A DNA stretch of 54,590 nt, taken from positions 1 through 54,590 of the forward strand of contig NZ_JAJBUX010000016.1 of the NCBI RefSeq assembly GCF_020860125.1. The letters run 5' to 3'. The DNA is from Cloacibacillus sp. GTDB taxonomy: Bacteria; Synergistota; Synergistia; Synergistales; Synergistaceae. The notes beneath the pieces were generated by a model that saw only the letters and a list, made by a program, of their open reading frames with translations, had not been told where the DNA came from and made no database searches. The translations under genes and the position numbers were made by a program. Below, one piece after another: positions 15,459-23,544 of the stretch (its first letter is position 1; each line of letters begins with the position of its first letter).

Positions 15459-16988
15459 CTATCTCAACGTGCCGACCGCCTCTTCGACGGCCTTGACGAG
15501 CGTTCCGTCCGTGATAAGCTCTGCAGCCAGTTTTTGGTCTTTATAAAAGACCCTGTCCTCTTCCATAAACTCCACCGCGCCGCGTATCACCTTATATGCG
15601 GCCTCCGTACCAGCGCCAAGTTTCCTCTTTTCCTGAAGGTCAAGAGCCTGGGCGGCGCACATAAGCTCTATGCCGAGAACCATCCTGACATTTTCCAATA
15701 TCTGCGCCGCTTTGCGTGCGCCTATCGTACCCATGCTGACATGATCCTCCTGTCCGGCAGATGTGGGTATCGAGTCGACGCTCGCAGGGTGGGCAAGCAC
15801 CTTATTCTCCGAGACAAGAGCCGCGGCCGCGTACTGCGGAATCATGAAGCCGCAGTTTATGCCGCCGTGCTTAACGAGAAAGGCGGGAAGCCCGTGGTTA
15901 AGCGCCGGGTCTATCAGCTTTGCAATGCGACGTTCGGAGATATTACCAAGTTCTGAGAGCGCGATACCTAACGTATCAGCCGCTATCGCTACCGGCTGTC
16001 CATGGAAATTGCCTCCAGAAAAGACATCGCCGGTATCGACCAGGACTATCGGATTATCGGTGACGGCATTGATCTCGTTCTCCACGACGGAGGCGACATA
16101 ATCTATGGCAAGACGGCTGGCTCCGTGTATCTGGGGAATACAGCGCAGCGAATACGAATCCTGCATACGCAGTTCGCCCTGCTCCGTAACATATTCACTG
16201 CCCTCAAGCAGACGGAGCATGTTTTCCGCGGCCTCTTTCTGCCCCGAATGCCGGCGCACATCCTGTATACGCGGGTCGTAGGCATTTTTGATTCCGCGAA
16301 GGGATTCGACTGTGAGCGCTCCGACGATGTCGGCGGTCTTTTTCAGCGTTATGGCGTCAGCCAGCGCATGGGCTGCGACTGAGGTCATACACTGCGTTCC
16401 GTTGATGAGGGCGAGCCCCTCTTTGGCCTTAAGCTCGATAAGCGGGATCTTCGCCTTGGCCATCGCCTCGGCCCCCTCCATTACGACGCCGTTATATTCG
16501 GCCTCGCCGAGCCCGATCATCGGCAGCACCATATGGGCGAGCGGACAGAGGTCTCCGCTTGAACCTACCGAGCCCTTCTCCGGCACCACGGGGTGAACGC
16601 CTCTATTGAGCATATCGAGTATGGTGTTGATGACTACCGGGCGTACGCCGGAAAATCCGTTAAGAAGTGAGTTCGCACGCATGACCAGCATCCCACGGAC
16701 GACGTCGGCCGGAAGCGGCGCGCCGACCCCGGCGGCGTCCGCCAGTATAAGTTTTATCTGAAGAAGATTTATATCCTCCTCTGGTATCGCAACCTCAGAA
16801 AATCTGCCAAATCCGGTATTGATGCCGTACATTGGGCGTCCGCCCGCGACAAGCTCCTCCACCAGCGCCCGGGATTTTTTTACGTCCTCCATCGCCTCAA
16901 GGCTCGCGCATACCTGCGCGCCGTTTCTCGTTATGCGTATCAGACTCTCCAGCGTAAGATCTTTTCCATTCAATACGATTTCTTTCAA
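15459..16988 (-). CDS. hutH: Histidine ammonia-lyase with Ser-Ser-Gly triad
   Basis: A 509-residue aromatic amino acid lyase that deaminates histidine to urocanate. Family landmarks are present: the catalytic Tyr loop (MYGINTGFGRF), QDSYSLRCIPQIHGA and NFHGQPVA. The MIO-forming triad, normally Ala-Ser-Gly in GSVGASGDL, is Ser143-Ser144-Gly145 here (codons at 16554-16562, TCA AGC GGA on the coding strand). The invariant central Ser is kept, so an MIO-like cofactor can still form. Start is TTG at 16988, nine bases after AAGGAG; earlier in-frame starts lack a site. Genetic context (hutU, hutI, formimidoyltransferase) supports histidine rather than Phe/Tyr as substrate. Confidence 0.94.
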   Translation of the reverse strand: MKEIVLNGKDLTLESLIRITRNGAQVCASLEAMEDVKKSRALVEELVAGGRPMYGINTGFGRFSEVAIPEEDINLLQIKLILADAAGVGAPLPADVVRGMLVMRANSLLNGFSGVRPVVINTILDMLNRGVHPVVPEKGSVGSSGDLCPLAHMVLPMIGLGEAEYNGVVMEGAEAMAKAKIPLIELKAKEGLALINGTQCMTSVAAHALADAITLKKTADIVGALTVESLRGIKNAYDPRIQDVRRHSGQKEAAENMLRLLEGSEYVTEQGELRMQDSYSLRCIPQIHGASRLAIDYVASVVENEINAVTDNPIVLVDTGDVFSGGNFHGQPVAIAADTLGIALSELGNISERRIAKLIDPALNHGLPAFLVKHGGINCGFMIPQYAAAALVSENKVLAHPASVDSIPTSAGQEDHVSMGTIGARKAAQILENVRMVLGIELMCAAQALDLQEKRKLGAGTEAAYKVIRGAVEFMEEDRVFYKDQKLAAELITDGTLVKAVEEAVGTLR

Positions 16989-17312
16989 AGCACTCACTCC
17001 TTTTCGTCTATCCGCCTCCCCGCGAAACAGACAACGCAAAATCTTACCTCATGAGGGGTACCCTTAACTGCATCGTTTTGACCATCGGGTATATTGACAA
17101 ACTAATGCAACTCTATTTAAAGATAATCCTACTAATTCATCAAATTATCATCAAACCATACTTATTGCTCAATTTAGTCTATTTAATACTTTGATAAAAT
17201 AATTATATAGTAATGGTACTCTTCTTTCATCAAAGACCGTCTCCCTGAGAAATATTATTTGCCGTTTGTTGTTATTTCTACAAAAATTAATATATTGTGG
17301 AGGCAGAGAAAA
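16989..17312. promoter_or_regulatory. Divergent hutH / yuiF promoter region
   Basis: A 324-base AT-rich spacer with no gene. TTTGATA lies at 17190-17196. Three copies of TCATCAAA (complement TTTGATGA) lie at 17137-17144, 17148-17155 and 17227-17234, the first two exactly 11 bases apart. TAATGGTA is at 17211-17218, a word also found twice in the hutU/yjiH spacer. For hutH a plausible promoter on the minus strand is ATGAAA (17230-17225), 17 bases, TATAAT (17207-17202). A GGGTACCC palindrome lies near 17057. Confidence 0.5.
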
Positions 17313-18620
17313 ATGATCTTGTTAAATCCAGTCGTCATTTCGGTCATCGTCATGATAGGCCTATGTCTGATCAACCTGAACATAGTGCTTGCGCTGCTCC
17401 TCGCCGCGCTTGCGGGAGGTCTGGCCGCCGGCATGTCCATCCCGGCGACGATGGGCGTTCTGATCAGCGGCATGGGAGGAAACGCCGAGACGGCGCTAGC
17501 CTATTTTCTTCTCGGGACATTCGCCATCGCGATAAACAAAACAGGCCTGGCCTCGATCGCATGTAAAAAAATCGCGTCGATGGTGGGAGAGCACAAGATT
17601 ATGCTGATGTTTCTCATCGCCCTTATCGCGTGCATCTCGGGAACGGTGATTCCCGTCCATATCGCGTTCATCCCTATCCTCATCCCGCCGCTGCTCTTCC
17701 TGTTCAACAAACTCAAAGTCGACCGCCGTCAGGTTGCCTGCGCCCTCGCCTTCGGACTCAAATGCCCCTATATAACGCTGCCAATCGGATATGGGCTCAT
17801 CTTCCAGGGGATCATCGCCGCGGAGATGGGACGCAACGGCATGGAAATAGCCAAGGGATCGGTCCCCGCCTATACATGGGTGATAGGCATAGGGATGATC
17901 ATCGGTCTTCTCATCGCGGTATTCATAACCTATAACCGCCCGAGACACTACGAGGATAAACCGATAATCGGCGGTTCGGCGGAGGATATGCCAAGCACCT
18001 TTACAAAGACGCACTATCTGACGATGGTGGCGATAATTGCGGCCTTCGCCGCCCAGCTATGGTCAGGCTCAATGCCGCTGGGAGCGCTTGTGGCGCTCCT
18101 CGTCATGATCGTCACCGGGGTGTTGAAATTCAAAGATATTGACGAAAGTTTTCTCGGCGGGCTTGAAATAATGGGACTCATAGCCTTCGTAATGCTCATC
18201 GCCGCCGGTTACGGCACGGTCCTCAGAGAGACTAAATCCGTTGAGCACCTTGTAAACAGCGTTGTATCGCTGGTCGGCGGAAGCAAGTTCTGGGGGGCCT
18301 TCCTCATGCTGGCCGTTGGGCTGCTCGTTACGATGGGAATCGGGACCTCTTTCGGCACGGTCCCCGTAATCGCGGCCATCTACTGCCCGCTCGCAATGCA
18401 GCTCGGTTTCTCTGTCGGAGCGACAGCCTGTCTCATCGCCGCAGCCGGCGCGCTGGGAGACGCCGGTTCTCCCGCCTCCGATACGACGCTCGGCCCCACG
18501 GCGGGACTGAACGCGGACGGACAGCACAACCACATATGGGACACCTGCGTACCGACGTTCCTGCATTATAACATCCCGATATTCATCGCCGCGATGGTTG
18601 GAGCTTTGGTCCTTTATTAA
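17313..18620 (+). CDS. YuiF-type Na+/H+ antiporter-family permease, putative histidine transporter
   Basis: A 435-residue polytopic membrane protein of the ion transporter superfamily, similar to YuiF-like proteins annotated as putative histidine permeases or Na+/H+ antiporters. It has about eleven hydrophobic segments. A paired-repeat architecture is suggested by the Gly-rich MGVLISGMGGNAETALAYFLLGTFA early and the GDAGSPASDTTLGPTAGLNADGQHNH loop near the C-terminus. The ATG at 17313, behind GGAGG, is preferred to an upstream frame extension from 17259. It is divergent from hutH and followed by a strong terminator, so it is monocistronic. Histidine import is inferred from context. Confidence 0.82.
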   Translation: MILLNPVVISVIVMIGLCLINLNIVLALLLAALAGGLAAGMSIPATMGVLISGMGGNAETALAYFLLGTFAIAINKTGLASIACKKIASMVGEHKIMLMFLIALIACISGTVIPVHIAFIPILIPPLLFLFNKLKVDRRQVACALAFGLKCPYITLPIGYGLIFQGIIAAEMGRNGMEIAKGSVPAYTWVIGIGMIIGLLIAVFITYNRPRHYEDKPIIGGSAEDMPSTFTKTHYLTMVAIIAAFAAQLWSGSMPLGALVALLVMIVTGVLKFKDIDESFLGGLEIMGLIAFVMLIAAGYGTVLRETKSVEHLVNSVVSLVGGSKFWGAFLMLAVGLLVTMGIGTSFGTVPVIAAIYCPLAMQLGFSVGATACLIAAAGALGDAGSPASDTTLGPTAGLNADGQHNHIWDTCVPTFLHYNIPIFIAAMVGALVLY

Positions 18621-18671
18621 TCAATATAGTCTCTTCAGGCGGGTTTTGTTCCTCCCTGCCGCTGTATAGAG

Positions 18672-18726
18672 ATGAAAGACACGGCCCCTTTTGCCGGAAA
18701 GAGGGCCGTGTCTTTCATTCTTTTTT
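18672..18726 (+). terminator. Terminator of the yuiF-type gene
   Basis: A 16-base perfect stem (18672-18687 with 18703-18718; core AAAGACACGGCCC/GGGCCGTGTCTTT) is followed by a T-rich tract ending at about 18726. This is a classic intrinsic terminator. Confidence 0.92.
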
Positions 18727-18895
18727 CAAATCTATCCTGCGGTATCAAAATTACATCAATATCATATTCAAAATATCAGATTACTTTCAGTAAAATTTGA
18801 TAAACCAATTACATTCACCTATTACTATCTATATATTGAAATATATTTTTAATTTTTTATTTTAACAAGAAATCATAATCTACCGAGAGAAAGCA
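18727..18895 (+). promoter_or_regulatory. Promoter region of the acnX-larA-TRAP cluster
   Basis: This very AT-rich stretch carries TATCAAA (18743-18749) and TTTGATA (18796-18802), the same words seen before the hut genes. TTGATA at 18797-18802 is followed after 17 bases by TATTAC, so it could simply be a -35/-10 pair, or the motif could be a regulator site overlapping it. Confidence 0.45.
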
Positions 18896-20122
18896 GTGAG
18901 GATAATGGAGCTAACAAAGGATCAGCTTGGTATGCTGCACGGCGAACAGGGAGAGGCCGTAGCCTATGCGATAAGAATACAGGAGGGGCTTGGCCGGGTA
19001 TTCGGAGCAAAACGCATGGTACCCATCACACGCGCACACGTAGCTCTCAGCGCACAGGACGCGGATCTATGGTTTGTAGAAAAGTTAGTCAATATGGGCG
19101 GAAAATGTAAAATCGCTCCCACCGTCAATCCAAGCATCGACATCGGCTATCTGAACAGGCACCTAGCGGAGGTACCCCAGGAAGGCAAGGATATCGTATC
19201 CAAAACAAACGATGCCTACCGAAAGATCGGAGCACAGCTAACCTTTAACTGTACGCCTTATCTGCAGCAAAACGTACCCGCATATGGGGAAATCATCGGC
19301 TTCTCCGAATCAAGCGCCACGCCCTTCGTTAATTCCGTAATAGGGGCCCGTACGAACAGAGAATCTTCACAGAGCGCTCTATGCGCCGCGATAACCGGTC
19401 TGGTTCCCGAATATGGGCTGCTGCTTGATAAAAACCGTAAGGCGGAAATACTCGTAGAGGTAAAAGCTGAAATAAAGGATGATTTTGATTACCAGCTGCT
19501 CGGCTGGTGCTATCCCCTCATCTATAACGGACCGGAGATCCCTGCATTTATTGGCATCAACGAACGCGCGACTCCTGAGGGGTTCATGAACTTCGGAGCA
19601 CAGCTGAATACCTCTGGAGCGGTCGGCCTGTATCATATCGTCAGCATCACTCCGGAGGCACCCGACATTAAGACTGCGTTTGGAGGAAAAGAACCCAAAA
19701 AGCGGGTGGTCATCGAGCAGAAGGATCTAGAAATGGTACGGGAACGTATCTGCGGCAAACCTGGAAAGATAGACTTCGCCATGTTTGGCTGTCCGCACCT
19801 TTCTATCCGTCAGGTTGGAGATATCGCCCGCATATGCAACGGAAAACGCTTCGCTGTCGATGTATGGGTCCTCACAAGTTCTCTTACAAAAGAACTTGCC
19901 GCCCGTATGGGATTTATTGACATTATTAATCGAGCCGGCGGACATATCATTGCCGATACCTGCATCGACGTGCCGCCTTGTTGGTGGCCCTATTATGGAA
20001 AAAGCGCCGTTACCGATTCTCCAAAATGCGCCTATTACAACGAGATCAGAAAGATAGATTTCAAGATCCGCCCGCTTGAACAGGCGATAGAGGCGGCATT
20101 AACAGGGGAGGTACGGATATGA
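18896..20122 (+). CDS. Aconitase X catalytic (large) subunit
   Basis: About 405-408 residues of the AcnX (DUF521) catalytic domain. Known AcnX enzymes are hydro-lyases, for example cis-3-hydroxy-L-proline dehydratase in bacteria and mevalonate-5-phosphate dehydratase in archaea. Three Cys motifs that fit the iron-sulfur/metal site are visible: TFNCTPYL, FGCPHLS and ADTCIDVPP. The usual N-terminal LTxxQxxMLxGxxGE pattern is also present. The start is either GTG 18896 or ATG 18905; the ribosome site (GAGAG, or GTGAGG overlapping) does not decide. The small subunit overlaps its stop by four bases. The true substrate is open. Confidence 0.88.
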   Translation: MRIMELTKDQLGMLHGEQGEAVAYAIRIQEGLGRVFGAKRMVPITRAHVALSAQDADLWFVEKLVNMGGKCKIAPTVNPSIDIGYLNRHLAEVPQEGKDIVSKTNDAYRKIGAQLTFNCTPYLQQNVPAYGEIIGFSESSATPFVNSVIGARTNRESSQSALCAAITGLVPEYGLLLDKNRKAEILVEVKAEIKDDFDYQLLGWCYPLIYNGPEIPAFIGINERATPEGFMNFGAQLNTSGAVGLYHIVSITPEAPDIKTAFGGKEPKKRVVIEQKDLEMVRERICGKPGKIDFAMFGCPHLSIRQVGDIARICNGKRFAVDVWVLTSSLTKELAARMGFIDIINRAGGHIIADTCIDVPPCWWPYYGKSAVTDSPKCAYYNEIRKIDFKIRPLEQAIEAALTGEVRI

Positions 20123-20532
20123 TCACGAAAAACTTTAAATGCGAGGCCATCGCAGCCGGTAAAGCGGCGGGACCAGCCATCGTGTCGAACGAGGCTATCT
20201 GTTTTTACCTCGTGGAGCCGGAGAGCGGCGTGGTGATAGAACAAAAACATGTCCTTGAAGGAAGGTCTATGTCTGGGCACGTCCTGGTAGCACACGCCGG
20301 AAAAGGCAGCTCCGTCGTTCAGATGGACGGTCTATTCAAGATCGCGGCGAGGGGCAAGGGGCCAGTGGCCGTTGTCTTGAGGAATCCGGACCCCGTATTC
20401 GTCTCCGCCCTCCTTGTAATGGAACTTCCCTCGGTGTACAACGTTGAGGAAGACTTTTACTCCTACGTGCAGGACGGAGATATGGTTACCGTCGACGCAG
20501 ACGGGGGCAATATAAAGGTTGAGAGACAGTAA
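20119..20532 (+). CDS. Aconitase X swivel (small) subunit
   Basis: A 137-residue protein of the AcnX small-domain (DUF126) family, which caps the active site of the large subunit. Conserved features are EGRSMSGHVLV, the AGKGSSV loop whose Ser contacts substrate in AcnX enzymes, and a C-terminal VTVDADGG segment. The ATG overlaps the stop of the large subunit (ATGA), giving translational coupling and the expected 1:1 ratio. In many organisms the two domains are fused, while here they are separate polypeptides. Confidence 0.88.
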   Translation: MITKNFKCEAIAAGKAAGPAIVSNEAICFYLVEPESGVVIEQKHVLEGRSMSGHVLVAHAGKGSSVVQMDGLFKIAARGKGPVAVVLRNPDPVFVSALLVMELPSVYNVEEDFYSYVQDGDMVTVDADGGNIKVERQ

Positions 20533-20541
20533 GTCGCCGCT

Positions 20542-21828
20542 ATGAGATACAGCATACCTTACGGTAAATCAAAATTAACATTCGAAGCCCCGGAAGAGCG
20601 GGTAATCTTTACCGGAGAAATGCGCGCCATTCCTAAATTAAACGACATCGAAGCGTCACTTATCCAGGCCATTGATAATCCCATTGGCGCTCAGCCGTTA
20701 CGTATGCTGGCAAAGGATAAGAAAAACATCGTCTTCCTGATAGAGGACGGTACAAGGGACACACCACTGTCCATAATGATGCCGGTCATTACAGATTACC
20801 TGAACAGACACGGTGTTCCGGACTGCGCGATGAGTTTTCTGACCGCGCCTGGAACGCATCGGGTAATGACGGACGAAGAAATTATCGAAAAACTTGGCCC
20901 CGACATGGTCCGGCGCTTCACCATAAGACAGCATGACGCGAATATCGCATCTGATATGAAAGACCTTGGGACTGTCAGCACCGGGGATTACACGATACCG
21001 GTTCATGTAAATAAATATGCGCTTGAGGCCGACCTCCTAATCGGCCTGGGGAACATCGTGCCGCACAGCGACGCGGGGTTTTCCGGCGGCGCGAAGATTT
21101 TACAGCCCGGGGTATGCGACTTTGTGACAACGTCGGCAACACACGCGGCGGCCGGCTTCTGTCCGGATATCCCTCTGGGAATGGTCGAGGGGAATCCTTG
21201 CCGCAGAGGCATTGAAGAGGTCGCAAAAAAGGCGAATTTAGCTTTTATTATTAACGTAGTAAAAAATTATAATAATGAAGTTGCCGGAATATTTGCCGGA
21301 GATTTTTTAAGCGCGCACCGCGAGGGGGTTAAACTTGCGCGGGAATCATTCAAAGTATCCTTACCAAAGTTGGCCGATATAGTGATCGTGAGCTCATCTC
21401 CCGCCGACCTAGACTATTGGCAGGCGGAAAAAGGGGTCACAAGCGCCTATTTCGCCGTAAAGGAGGGCGGCATCATAATTTTTGTCTCCCCCTGCTTCGA
21501 GGGACTCGCACACAATCACCCGCGTTTCCGTGAATGGCTGTCACTGCCGCTTGAAGAGACTCTGAAAAGATTACGGCAGGCCTCTCCGGAGGATACAGAG
21601 GTGGACATCATTTCCACAGTACTTGCCGTGTGTAACAGCCGCGTGCGCAACAGAGCGCGTATATTCTCGGTAAGCGAGGGATTGCTTCCCGAAGACATCG
21701 AAGCGATGCAGTATACGCCTTTCCCAAACATCGAAGCGGCATTAAGCGAGGCTTTTGCGCAGATTCCGCAGGCAACCATAGGCATATTGCCCAAGGGAGG
21801 CATCTCTCTTCCAATACTTGAAAGCTGA
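20542..21828 (+). CDS. LarA-family nickel-pincer racemase/epimerase homologue
   Basis: A 428-residue homologue of lactate racemase LarA (DUF2088 N-terminal domain). Residues equivalent to the nickel-pincer nucleotide ligands and catalytic His are kept: His106 (PGTHR), His175 (IVPHSDAGFSGGAK), Lys185 in the same motif and His201 (TTSATHAAAG), almost identical in spacing to LarA. It should therefore racemise or epimerise a 2-hydroxy acid at the alpha-carbon using the NPN cofactor. No larB, larC or larE is present in this window, so the cofactor must be made elsewhere. It follows acnX by nine bases and precedes a TRAP transporter, so its substrate is probably the AcnX substrate or product. Confidence 0.88.
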   Translation: MRYSIPYGKSKLTFEAPEERVIFTGEMRAIPKLNDIEASLIQAIDNPIGAQPLRMLAKDKKNIVFLIEDGTRDTPLSIMMPVITDYLNRHGVPDCAMSFLTAPGTHRVMTDEEIIEKLGPDMVRRFTIRQHDANIASDMKDLGTVSTGDYTIPVHVNKYALEADLLIGLGNIVPHSDAGFSGGAKILQPGVCDFVTTSATHAAAGFCPDIPLGMVEGNPCRRGIEEVAKKANLAFIINVVKNYNNEVAGIFAGDFLSAHREGVKLARESFKVSLPKLADIVIVSSSPADLDYWQAEKGVTSAYFAVKEGGIIIFVSPCFEGLAHNHPRFREWLSLPLEETLKRLRQASPEDTEVDIISTVLAVCNSRVRNRARIFSVSEGLLPEDIEAMQYTPFPNIEAALSEAFAQIPQATIGILPKGGISLPILES

Positions 21829-21962
21829 GATATCCATTTTGACCACAGAAAGGGGGATTCCCTCAACGACTGTCCACTGTAAATCTTAAATAAAAACATT
21901 TTTATCTATCTGCGATGTATTTTTGTATGTTATCTGTCCATTTTAAAGGAGGAAACGGTAAA

Positions 21963-22949
21963 ATGAAAAAACTGATAGCGATAGCGGCGTCTTTTGTAGT
22001 TATGACAGCAAGTACAGCCTTTGCTGCCCCGGAATATGTAATCAAAGTTGGATCTATCGTCTCTGAAACACATGCAGATATGCTTGCCATGAATAAAGTA
22101 TTCAAACCACAGGTCGAAAAGTTATCCAACGGCAGAATCAAGGTCGAACTCTATCCAAATGCGCAGCTCGGCGGCGACCGCGAGCTCTGCGAGGGCGTGC
22201 AGATGGGTACGATACAGATGGCGCTGCCCGCAAGCTCAGCTCTCGCGGGATTTGACAAAAGAGTTCAGGTACTTGATCTGCCCTACCTTTTCACAAGCAG
22301 AAAAACCGCCTTTGAGGCTCTCGACGGTATTCTCGGCGACAAACTGGATCAGTATCTATTATCCAAGGGGTTTGTCGTACTCGGTTATCAGGAGAACGGC
22401 ATGCGCCATGTGACGAACAGCAAGCGCCCCATCAAGACCCCCGCCGACCTTAAGGGGCTCAAGATCCGTACGATGGAAAACCCGATGCACATCGCCTTCT
22501 TCAAGGAACTCGGCGCCAATCCCACCCCGATGAGCTGGGGCGAGCTTTATACGGCTCTGCAGCAGGGTACCGTCGACGCGGAGGAAAACCCCTACGCGAT
22601 GATTGACGACGGAAAATTCTATGAAGTACAGAAGTATGTATCGGAGACAGGTCACGTATTTTCGGTAACGATGCTTATTGCTAACAAGAAATTTATGGAC
22701 AAACTCCCTCCCGATTTGCGCGAAATTATTGTAAAGGCCTCCCATGATTTCGCCATTGAGCAGCGCAAGACGATCGCGAGTATGGAAAATGATTTCAAGA
22801 ATAACTGTATTAAAGCGGGAATGCAGGCCAACGAGCTGACGCCGGAACAGAAGAAGCCCTTCGTGGATGCGACCAAGAAGGTCTACGCCCAGTTTGAAAA
22901 CGAGCTCGGCAAGGAGATCATGGATATCGCAAGAAAGGTTCAGAAGTAA
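21963..22949 (+). CDS. dctP: TRAP transporter solute-binding protein (DctP family), system 1
   Basis: A 328-residue periplasmic binding protein. A signal peptide (MKKLIAIAASFVVM..., cleavage near AFA-APEY) is followed by the DctP fold. RTMENPMHIAFFKELGANPTPMSWGELYTALQQGTVDAEENP contains the Arg that pairs with the carboxylate of ligands and the classic WGELYTALQQGTVDgqEN region. The ATG at 21963 follows AAAGGAGG. It belongs to the acnX-larA cluster, so the ligand is likely a hydroxylated carboxylate. A stable hairpin separates it from the permease genes. Confidence 0.93.
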   Translation: MKKLIAIAASFVVMTASTAFAAPEYVIKVGSIVSETHADMLAMNKVFKPQVEKLSNGRIKVELYPNAQLGGDRELCEGVQMGTIQMALPASSALAGFDKRVQVLDLPYLFTSRKTAFEALDGILGDKLDQYLLSKGFVVLGYQENGMRHVTNSKRPIKTPADLKGLKIRTMENPMHIAFFKELGANPTPMSWGELYTALQQGTVDAEENPYAMIDDGKFYEVQKYVSETGHVFSVTMLIANKKFMDKLPPDLREIIVKASHDFAIEQRKTIASMENDFKNNCIKAGMQANELTPEQKKPFVDATKKVYAQFENELGKEIMDIARKVQK

Positions 22950-22974
22950 TCTTTTCGAAGCGTGAGCACCGTTT

Positions 22975-23000
22975 GCGCGTCCCTTGCATAAGGGACGCGC
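22975..23000 (+). promoter_or_regulatory. Hairpin between dctP and dctQ (system 1)
   Basis: GCGCGTCCCTT (22975-22985) pairs with AAGGGACGCGC (22990-23000) over a 4-base loop, followed by TTTATT. It would stabilise the dctP message or attenuate read-through, giving more binding protein than permease. Similar hairpins occur in the second TRAP operon and in liv. Confidence 0.7.
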
Positions 23001-23031
23001 TTTATTACCATCGCAGGAGGTTGTTATCACG

Positions 23032-23544
23032 ATGACCGTCAAAAAGTTTTTAGATAATTTCGAGGAGTATTTCTGCGTCTGGACTATGGCCATTATGACC
23101 ATTCTCGTCTTTATCCAGGTTGTTATGAGGTATGTCTTCTCAAACTCTCTCTCTTGGAGCGAGGAGCTCGCCCGGTTTATTTTCCTCTGGCTTTCCTGGA
23201 TCGGCGCAAGTTACGCCGTTAAGGAACGCAGCCATTTCCGCGTGGAGATGTTCACCAATATGATCAAGGGCAGCTGCCGCAGGTTTTTTGAGTATTTTGT
23301 TCTGGTGGTCTGGTTCGTATTCAGTTTTATTCTCACCTGGCTCGGGACTGAACTCGTCGTCTTTATTTATGACACAGGGCAGTCTTCCGCCGCCATGGAT
23401 ATCCCTATGACCTGGCCATACGCCTCCGTACCCGTCGGCTGCGGCCTGATGTGTATCCGCCTGCTTATTGAGATGTACAAGATTTATAAGGGCGAACCGG
23501 TGGGTTCGGAGAAGGAACAGGAAGAATTGGAGGAGATGATATAG
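23032..23544 (+). CDS. dctQ: TRAP transporter small permease (DctQ), system 1
   Basis: A 170-residue inner-membrane protein with four hydrophobic segments, typical of the DctQ subunit. The family signature is SNSLSWSEELARFIFLWLSWIGASYAVKERSHFRVE (the SWxEExARxxFxWxxxxGAxxA pattern). The ATG at 23032, behind AGGAGG, is chosen over an upstream frame extension. dctM starts one base after its stop. Together they form the sodium-coupled permease for the binding protein at 21963-22949. Confidence 0.9.
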   Translation: MTVKKFLDNFEEYFCVWTMAIMTILVFIQVVMRYVFSNSLSWSEELARFIFLWLSWIGASYAVKERSHFRVEMFTNMIKGSCRRFFEYFVLVVWFVFSFILTWLGTELVVFIYDTGQSSAAMDIPMTWPYASVPVGCGLMCIRLLIEMYKIYKGEPVGSEKEQEELEEMI

